From Medicago truncatula (lineage: Eukaryota; Streptophyta; Magnoliopsida; Fabales; Fabaceae), in the NCBI RefSeq assembly GCF_003473485.1, contig NC_053045.1, forward strand, positions 47,968,494 to 48,032,493: a stretch of DNA of 64,000 nucleotides, in the 5' to 3' direction. Position numbers and translations under genes: made by a program. This document shows, piece after piece, positions 56,816 through 64,000 of the stretch; position 1 is the stretch's first letter, and each line of letters begins with the position of its first letter. The notes under the pieces were generated by a model, which was given only the letters and a program-made list of their open reading frames with translations, was not told the origin of the DNA and did no database searches.

Positions 56816-57223
56816 TTACTCAATACGCCCCCTCAAGATGTAGTTGCCATCAGTAACTTGCATCTTGGACCGAAGTTCATTGAATGTAGCATGAGACAAA
56901 GGCTTGGTAAGGAGGTCAGCTATCTGATCCTTTGTCGAGACATGTGAGACTTGAAGCTTACCGTCTCGAACCTGCTCACGAACAAAGTGATAATCCATGG
57001 CTATATGTTTCATTTTTGAATGTAGAACTGGGTTTGAGCAGAGACATGTAGCACCTACATTGTCACATAATAATAGAGGTGGTTTCGACAATGGTATATG
57101 AAGCTCTTGAAGCAAATTTTGAAGCCACGTGAGTTCAGCAGATGCAGTGGCTACAGCACGGTATTCAGCCTCGGTTGATGATCGTGCTACAGTACGTTTG
57201 TTATCATGGTTTTTGGGTGCCAA
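56816..57223 (-). pseudogene. Copia RNase H C-terminal fragment, interrupted
   Basis: An open frame of about 135 residues ending in TAA matches the end of Ty1-copia polyproteins: TVARSSTEAEYRA, a LLCDN block, HSKMKHI, REQVRDGKLQV and DLLTKPL. The frame is intact here but is cut at about 57,254, where the LTR of the Ogre element begins. In that interval a few more codons (SPINGLAPK-like) belong to copia. The rest of its pol lies, if anywhere, beyond the window on the far side of the Ogre insertion. Confidence 0.88.
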
Positions 57224-57254
57224 GCCATTAATTGGACTTGTACCTTTCGACCGT

Positions 57255-60200
57255 TGATATCTCTCTTTTTTCTTGGGAAGGGAAAAATTGAGAAAAAACC
57301 CTTAGATTCTAAGTTCGGGGGTCGGTTTTACTACGGGAAGGTGTTAGGCACCCGGAGTAACTATAGTCCTCTATAGGAGCCGTTTTCCTAAGTTGATTTC
57401 TACGCTTATTTTTACTTACTTTTGAAAATGGGAGATTTATTTAGTTAAGAATGAGGGGAGAGAAGTTGTAAGACTTTTTATCTTTTAGTTGATTTGAAGA
57501 AAATTTTAATGTGTTGCTATTTGATTTTTAAAGTTTGAAAATGATTTTTTGAAGAAGAGAAAGGAGGCCTTAAAGGCTTGAGAAGTAAAAATGTGAAGTT
57601 TGCCCAATTTTACTTAATAAAATAGTCTAAGTCACTTAAGGTTCATTTAGAATTTTCTTAAGAAAGTAAAAGGAAACATCAAAGGAGTGTTGACTCCAAA
57701 GTTCATTTTTAAAAAAAAAGCTAGAATTATGGAACTTGGTTTGCTTTATGAAAAAAAATATTTTCTAAGTACTCGCGTTCCCTAATCATACATCTAAACG
57801 AATGTCATACACCGTGTGTGAGTGTCGGTGCTCGTGTCGGTGTACATCAATAGAGTCCATAGTCCCTTTTACATTGTCCTAGATACACTCTACGGTCTTT
57901 GCATGAAATATAAAAGATAACACCTACCTAAATATCACAATTCCGAATGAAAGTAAAAAAGAATGCAAAGAAAATTAAACTATGTAAAAGAATGGAAATG
58001 GAATGCTAAATGATATGTATGAAGTACCAAAATAAACTTGTTAGTAAAAAAAAACATAACAAGTACTAAGAAATAAAAGCATGCAAGATAGCACAAAAAG
58101 TTAACAAAATGACATTAAACCCTAAAAACTTAGGTATGAAACCTAATGCATTCTTGGCCTCTAATTCTCATGCTTTAACAAGTTTGGAAAGAGTTTTCTT
58201 TATCTCAAGTTATAGCATGGAATTATTGGAAACATGCAAGCATGGTTTCATGCCATATTTTCTAGAATAAACTTGGCATTTTATATCTTTCAAAATATGC
58301 ATATATTGTTCATAAAATCAAGCACTCATGAACCAAATCAAAACAGCAAATCAACATGAAATTATAGGCACAAATCTCTCATATTAACACATCAAGTAGC
58401 TTTTATCACATATTCTCACATCAAGGACAAATGTGTGAAGAAGAATCCATAACAAATAATTCAAAGAGAATTAAAATGCTATGAATTAATTATACAAAAA
58501 TTTCATAGATCCTTAATGTTCAAAAATGTCATAAAAACACTAAGAAAATATCAAGAAACATGTGATAATTTTTGGAGATTTTTTGGAGAAAATTTTAAGC
58601 ATGCAGGGGTTCAAACAGCAAAGAAATATGGTGCAAATAGCAGGAAAACAAACAAAAACGTAAAAGATCAAAGCCCAAACCAAAGGCCCAATTCACAAAA
58701 CTCAGATTGCACAGGAGACGTTAGATCGATCTAGAGGCTGAGAAAGAAAGGAAAAAACCGGAAATAAACCGGACCGGTTCAAAGCTCTATATAAATGCGT
58801 CCAGTCCGGTTTTTTTCATTTTTTTCTTTTCCTTCTCTCTCTTCTCCCCTCTAGTGAGAGAAGCTCTCACTTCTCTCTAAGATTCCGGTCATCTTCTCCG
58901 GTTGGCATGGCTTTTCCGGCGCGGCGGACGGCGGTGGCGCCTCCGCGCCGGAGTTTGAAACTGCTCCGATTCACATTTTTTTTACGTTTTTAAACATCCT
59001 TTTTTATGTGTTACTCGAATCCGAGCTTAGATTTTTTAAAAAAAGTTTGAATCGGAGTAGATCTGAGTTTGAACTTCGATGAAACTTTGGAACAAAAACG
59101 GAAAAGGAAAGAGAGAAAGGAGTGAAGAGGATTACCTCTTTGTTGCTTTTGGCTCACGAACGTGATTCTTGGTTTTGGCTTGGCTTGTTGCGTTCGAATC
59201 CACTGCTTTCTTCTTCTCCTTGCTCACGACACGTTCGTGCTTGCTTCTGTTGCTTGCGTTGTTTTGCACTGGCTTCCGTTGCTTGCGTTGTTTCGCACTG
59301 GCTTCTGTTGCTTGCGTTGTTGCGCGTTTTTCCTCTTCTTCTCCGATTCGCGTTTTTCGTGATCGTGCTTGAGTCCGTTGCTAACAGCGATGGATTCGCA
59401 CTGGAATTGCGAAAGGAACGGTTCGATGATGACGATTCAAGGACGAATCACTGAGAACTGCAGAGAAATCTGAGAAATCTGAGAAATCTTTGTTGAATTC
59501 TGGTGAATTTGTGATGAATCTGTGTGTTAGGGTTTGGGATTTTTCTGTGTTCTTGGTGATTTTCTGTTTTCTGATCTAACAGAATAGAGAGAGAAATTGA
59601 GAAATCTGTTTGTGATGTGGCATATGATGAATGGATCCCCTAAAAAATCTGACACTGTTCCCCTTTTATATGCTGCCATGTGTACCTGAACCAATAAAAA
59701 GTGACATCTGGACTGGACTAAAATTTGTGCGAAAAATTGGACCAAAATGCCCTTTGGGGCGCCCCTGCAAAAAAATGATAATAAAAGGACTGAAATGCAA
59801 TTTTTAGAAACTTTTGGACTGAAATGCAATTTTTAGAAACTTTTGGACTGAAATGCAATTTTGGGACCTTAATTGAGGGACCAAAATGTAATAAAAATAA
59901 AATTTGAATAAAAAACGCAATTTGATCAAACGTAAAGTGAAACCAAAATAAAATTGACAAAACGGACTAAAACGAACCAATGGCCTAAATGAGGTACTTC
60001 AAAGTAACCTCCCTACGCCGAAATTTTGTGTGAAATGACCAAAATGCCCCTAGGGCTAAAAATGACCTAAACTGACTCAAACAGACTCTGACACTGACTC
60101 AGATGCAAGTTTGAAATGAATTTAAACAGGGTTTACTGATGAAATGTTAAAAATGAATTTGAAAAGACTCAGAGACAGTCACAAGGATGAAAATGGGTCC

Positions 60201-60482
60201 CACTGCAGGAAATGACCAAAATACCCTTCTGTATGACTTTTTGCAAATTTTGAAATAAACTGTAGAAAAAGCAATGTAATGATTCAGAGACACTTTTGAA
60301 TGACTTACAAGACAAGTAAAGACATTTTGAAAGGTTTTATGCAAGAAAAACAGAGGTAAAAATGTGATTGAAAACACTGCGTAGCAGAGACAATTTGAAC
60401 TGTGCAGTTGAAATTTGATAATTGACAAAGTTTGAAATGAAATTGGGCCCAGTATTTTTAGGTCCAAAAACAGGGTATAACA
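57255..60482 (-). repeat. Ogre 3' LTR, about 3.2 kb
   Basis: On the minus strand it begins TGTTATACCCTG at 60,482, right after the polypurine tract, and ends at about 57,255 (CA) where copia sequence resumes. The start is firm; the end is inferred from the copia junction. It contains local tandem repeats: a roughly 33-bp unit with 'gttgcttgcgttgtt' three times (about 59,246-59,325) and a 28-bp unit with 'gaaacttttggactg' (about 59,808-59,862). The minus- and plus-strand open frames across it have no domains. A GC-rich island at about 58,915-58,960 stands out. Confidence 0.75.
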
Positions 60483-60496
60483 GCTGCCCCTATTTA
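60483..60496 (-). promoter_or_regulatory. Ogre polypurine tract
   Basis: On the minus strand 'taaataggggcagc' ends exactly at the LTR start TGTTAT; this is the plus-strand priming site for reverse transcription. Confidence 0.8.
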
Positions 60497-60759
60497 AGTT
60501 TCCTTGTCTGGAGAGTCAAGAGACGGAGTCTTTGGCTTGACAGGACGAAGATACTTAAATATTAACATTTGCGCTGTGTTTGGACGTAAAAATACGCCTA
60601 ACCATTTTCAAATACTATGCATGCCATGCATCATTTGGATTATGAATGCAAGACCTCATGGGAATTGGAATTAACAAAAGATGTCGTATCCATTGCGGGA
60701 TTGGTAGACATAGACAAGATAACAGATAACAGGGTAGGTAGGAGACTAGGAACAAATTG

Positions 60760-61291
60760 GACAGGTACAAGCTGCTCTTGGATTGAGCTGGGTACTTGAC
60801 TGGGAATGAAACAAACGGACAACTGCGAGCTGTTCTTATGGATTCGAACTGGTAACTTCACAGGGGATAGAGGTTACTGGACAAACATGAGTTGTTCTTA
60901 TGGATTCGAACTGGTAACTCACTTGGGGATATTGGAAAGTGCGAGCTGTTCTTATGGATTCGAACTGGTGACCCGACTGGGAAAAAAAAAAAGAAAATTG
61001 GCAAGTACGAGTTGTTCTTACGGATTCGAACTGGTTACCCGACTGAAAGCAAGGCAAATAGACAGGTGCGAGCTTGCTCTTGGATGCGAACTAGTTACTC
61101 CACCGGAGAGAAACGGATAGACAGGTACAAGCTGCTCTTAGATTGAGCTAGTCACTTGACCAAACGGAAACATATTGACAGGCACAAGCTGCTCTTGGAT
61201 TGAGCTGGGCACTCGACCGATAACATAAGCAAATTGATAGGTACAAGCTGTTCTTGGCCTTGAACTAGCCACTTGACCAAACAGAAACATA
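60760..61291. repeat. Ogre 3'-UTR tandem array, about 58-bp unit, nine copies
   Basis: Copies start near 60,760, 60,818, 60,877, 60,933, 60,999, 61,058, 61,116, 61,175 and 61,233. Each has 'gagctgttcttatggattcg' or the variant 'aagctgctcttggattgagc', then 'actggta/gggcac' and a variable tail. Two variant classes exist: 'gattcgaactggt' in copies 2-6 and 'gattgagctgg' in copies 1 and 7-9. Apparent proteins across this array are repeat translations. Confidence 0.93.
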
Positions 61292-61854
61292 TTCACTGGG
61301 GATTGGTTTGTTTGACAAAATATAGATTGAGATTGACTTGACGTCGATTTGATTTGAAAGGTAGAAATTGACCGATATTATTGGCTCATAAGGTTTTGAC
61401 AGAGAACCTGACATGAGTATTGAATTGAGACTGATGTTGATATTGGAAATGCGATATGCATGGATGATATAACAGTTTCATTAAATGCATGGGCACGTAA
61501 TATGCATGATTATGCATGTATGAATGCTTGTAATGCATGACTGTTGGTATTTTGTAGGCACGACTTCACGGGGAAGACAAGACATTAGAGTATTGGGCAC
61601 GTAGTGGCTCGTGCTATATTACACATTCTTGGAAATCCTCTTTGGAGATGACGTCGTTGGGAGACGTGTCGGAACCATAGCTGAGGGCAGGTAGATATGC
61701 AACTTGCTGGAGATAGAATCTTGAGAGGCTCCACTGGGGAAAACGCCGTTGTGCTGGGCATTTCAGTGCTGGGTATGTTGTAGACATTGCATCTGTGGTC
61801 AATGCTTTTTGCATGTTATATTCTCAATTTCATTTATTCATTTTTTGCATCCCA

Positions 61855-62010
61855 TTTTTGCCTGGATCGCCCTTTCGGGTTTTCGATCCACCGGGGAAAT
61901 AAATTCTTTTCAATGCCCCATTTTTGCCTGAACTGCCCTTTCGGGTTTTCAATCCAGCGGGGTGCTCATTCTTGCCTAAGCCGCCCTTCCGGGTTTTCAA
62001 CTTAGCGAGC
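61855..62010. repeat. Ogre 3'-UTR tandem array 2, 'gccctttcgggttttc' unit
   Basis: Three copies of a unit of about 55-60 bp with 'ttgcctg', 'cgccctttcgggttttc' and 'atccaccgggg' variants, at about 61,858, 61,923 and 61,972. The 'tggatcgccc..gatccaccgg' halves can pair, so each unit is a potential hairpin. Confidence 0.9.
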
Positions 62011-62547
62011 CTTTTCATTTTCATGCATTTTCATTCTGTTTTTTCATTCTTGCCATTGACCACAGACTATCCTGGAGGAGAACCTGCTTGTAACACATAT
62101 TGAAATAGACATCAACATACTCTCACTCATGCATGTTTCATTTGAATGTACCCTGTTGCTCAGGTTTGCTTTTCAAAATAGACAAAAAGTTTTCAATTTT
62201 CAAAATGTTTGTTTCAAGCATTGTCATTATCAAAATAGAAAGAAAATGTTTTGTATATAGCTTTGAAAGTAGAAGAAAAAATAGAGTTTTCAAACAAAAG
62301 TAAAGGCTCAAATTGATGTATAAGAGTGGTGGTCAGCCAAAGGCATGACTCCACGGATTCACAAAGCTTGGAAAATGGTAATTTTATTGGTTGGTGGTAC
62401 ATTGAACACAGCAATCATTACATTTCCTGGAAACTTTGAATTCGCAAGCGTAGGAGCTTTAGATGAAGATAGGCATTAACAGCTGCAGATGCCCCAAGGG
62501 AGACGGTGGTTGACTAGATATAGTTACTTGCCTTTTGTTTCAATCTC

Positions 62548-62755
62548 ATTTTTGCATGAACCGCCCTTCCGGGTTTTCGGCTCATCGAGACGCTCATTCT
62601 TGCCTGAGTTGTGTACAATCTCAGCGAGCTTTTCATATTTGTTTCTTTTTTGTCCCTTATTTTTGCCTGGACCGCCCTTTCGGGTTTTCGATCCACCGGG
62701 AAGCGCATTTTTGCCTAGGCCGCCCTTTCGGGTTTTCGACCTACCACGCTGTTCT
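62548..62755. repeat. Ogre 3'-UTR tandem array 3, same unit as array 2
   Basis: The same 'ttgcctg..cgccctttcgggttttcg' unit returns in about four copies (about 62,552, 62,600 degenerate, 62,665 and 62,712), 540 bp away from array 2 and directly after the integrase stop codon. It shares the family of array 2 but is separated by unique sequence. Confidence 0.9.
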
Positions 62756-62765
62756 TTGCATATTT

Positions 62766-63999
62766 CTAGGCAAAGTATTTCTTAACTATATCAGCATTCA
62801 CTGGATTTGGAAGTTCTACACCATCCATGTGTGTAAGGATTAAAGCACCACCGGAGAAGGCTTTCTTGACAACATAAGGACCTTCATAGTTAGGCGTCCA
62901 CTTGCCCCTTGGGTCGGGTTGCTGGCTTATCCTCCTTTTCAAAACAAGTTCCCCTACCTTGAATTCTCGAGGATTGACTTTCTTGTCAAAAGCAGTCTTC
63001 ATTCTGGCTTGATATGAATGTCCACGAGCCATGGCATCCATACGTTTTTCCTCAATCAAATTCAACTGATCATACCGGCTTTGGCACCATTCAGCCTCAG
63101 ATAACTTTGCTTCCATGATCACACGGAGAGACGGGATCTCCACTTCCAAAGGAAGAACTGCTTCCATACCATATACAAGAGAGAAAGGGGTTGCCCCGGT
63201 TGAACTGCGCACTGTAGTACGGTAGCCATGCAGAGCATAGGGTAACATCTCATGCCAGTCCTTGTAAGTAGTTACCATCTTCTGGACAATTCTCTTGATA
63301 TTCTTGTTGGCGGCCTCAACTGCACCATTCATCTGAGGTCTATAAGGAGAAGAGTTATGGTGCTCAATTTTGAATTCTTCACAAAGAGCTTGCACCACAT
63401 TGTTGTTCAGGTTGGTACCATTGTCAGTAATAATCTTGCTGGGAACACCATATCGACAGATGATGTTGTTCTTGATGAACTTAGCTACCACTTGCTTGGT
63501 CACATTGGTATAAGATGCTGCTTCAACCCACTTGGTGAAGTAGTCAATTGCCACTAAGATGAAACGATGACCATTTGAAGCCTTCGGTTCAATTCTTCCA
63601 ATCATGTCGATGCCCCACATTGAGAACGGCCATGGGGATGACATAACATTGAGAGCGTGCGGAGGCACATGAATCTTATCAGCATAGATTTGACATTTGT
63701 GGCATTTTCTGGCGTACTGGTAGCAATCATGCTCCATGGCCATCCAATAGTAACCTGCTCGTAACAACTTCCTTGACATAGTATGCCCTGTAGCATGGGT
63801 CCCGAAGGTACCGTCATGTACATCATGCATTAACTGCTCTGCTTCATGTTCATCAACACATCTTAACAATACCATGTCATAGTTTCTCTTGTACAGAATA
63901 TCTCCATCTAACAGGAATCTACTGGCCAATCTTCTCAAGGTCTTCTTGTCTTGTTTGGAAGCACCCGGCGGATACTCACGGCTTAGCAAGAACTGTTTG
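62766..63999 (-). CDS. Ogre integrase (partial polyprotein C-terminus)
   Basis: Frame open to the window edge; about 411 residues visible. Counting from the visible start, a His-His-Cys-Cys zinc-binding domain comes first (H-x-H in the GTFGTHATGH region and CHKC). The DDE catalytic core follows, with Asp in WGIDMIG, Asp in ITDNGTN about 60 residues on, and Glu in NGAVEAANK. It closes with a GPY/F-type module (YEGPYVVKKAF) before the stop at 62,766. The enzyme inserts retrotransposon cDNA into the genome. No frameshift or stop interrupts the visible part, so the element is relatively young. It does not show the extra chromodomain of chromoviruses, as expected for the Tat/Ogre lineage. Confidence 0.93.
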   Translation of the reverse strand, partial: KQFLLSREYPPGASKQDKKTLRRLASRFLLDGDILYKRNYDMVLLRCVDEHEAEQLMHDVHDGTFGTHATGHTMSRKLLRAGYYWMAMEHDCYQYARKCHKCQIYADKIHVPPHALNVMSSPWPFSMWGIDMIGRIEPKASNGHRFILVAIDYFTKWVEAASYTNVTKQVVAKFIKNNIICRYGVPSKIITDNGTNLNNNVVQALCEEFKIEHHNSSPYRPQMNGAVEAANKNIKRIVQKMVTTYKDWHEMLPYALHGYRTTVRSSTGATPFSLVYGMEAVLPLEVEIPSLRVIMEAKLSEAEWCQSRYDQLNLIEEKRMDAMARGHSYQARMKTAFDKKVNPREFKVGELVLKRRISQQPDPRGKWTPNYEGPYVVKKAFSGGALILTHMDGVELPNPVNADIVKKYFA

Positions 64000-64000
64000 A

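Larger units (their letters stand above)
57255..64000 (-). mobile_element. Ogre-type Ty3-gypsy element, 3' half, minus strand
   Basis: Running from the right edge leftwards: integrase (63,999-62,766), a repeat-rich 3' UTR (62,765-60,497), polypurine tract, then the 3' LTR (60,482-57,255). The 5' half lies outside the window. The large LTR, the LTR start TGTTATACCCTG and the long repetitive 3' UTR identify it as Tat-lineage Ogre, abundant in Vicieae and Trifolieae genomes. It is inserted into the RNase H region of a copia element. Confidence 0.85.

Noticed and set aside
59122..59454. 110-codon Cys/Leu-rich frame
   Set aside because: Generated by the roughly 33-bp tandem repeat in the Ogre LTR; three frames are open at once, as expected for a short repeat.
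60806..61146. Repetitive 'SCSYGFELVTR' protein frames
   Set aside because: Translation of the 58-bp tandem array, not a protein gene.

Overview
This is plant nuclear DNA: AT-rich, with intron-containing genes set in a dense mix of transposons. It is very probably from an IRLC legume of the Trifolieae (Medicago, Trigonella or Trifolium type). The reasons are a galactomannan galactosyltransferase very like the fenugreek enzyme, an Ogre-type Ty3-gypsy element, and several copies of a legume-type tRNA-derived SINE. I cannot fix the species from sequence alone.

Layout. 1-5.57 kb is the end of a satellite array with 163-bp monomers nested in a higher-order unit of about 1.05 kb. 7.3-8.1 kb is an intact four-exon histone H3.3 gene. 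A 91-residue CYSTM (cysteine-rich transmembrane module) gene lies on the minus strand at 10.6-11.7 kb; its short last exon was recovered by hand. 12.4-22 kb is a transposon-rich block: three copies of one SINE family, an organellar ndhE fragment, a 4,055-bp Ty1-copia element whose interior is inverted relative to its own LTR ends and which still has a 5-bp target duplication, and a decayed minus-strand copia polyprotein carrying an Au-like SINE. A three-exon DUF4228/PADRE gene (168 aa) spans 23.4-25.7 kb on the minus strand, with a MULE-like MITE in its second intron. 25.8-34 kb has no gene I can support; it holds MITEs, retroposon fragments and a four-copy minisatellite. 34.6-40.5 kb carries two single-exon GT34 glycosyltransferase paralogues in tandem; the second is the galactomannan galactosyltransferase. 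41-48 kb carries a 0.46-kb segmental duplication with a ribosomal-protein fragment at its edge, and two minus-strand paralogues of an uncharacterised plant family. 49-54.7 kb holds a 9-bp-TSD MITE, an 8-bp-TSD hAT MITE and LTR-like debris. 55.0-55.6 kb is a VQ-motif gene. From 56.3 kb to the end, copia pieces are interrupted by the 3' half of a minus-strand Ogre element: integrase, a tandem-repeat-rich 3' UTR and a 3.2-kb LTR.

The host genes look like independent nuclear genes and not a pathway. The only clear functional clusters are the two GT34 genes (Golgi mannan/xyloglucan side-chain synthesis) and the paralogue pair at 43.4 and 48.2 kb. The most unusual structure is the internally inverted copia element at 14,977-19,031. 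No new coding system was recognised.
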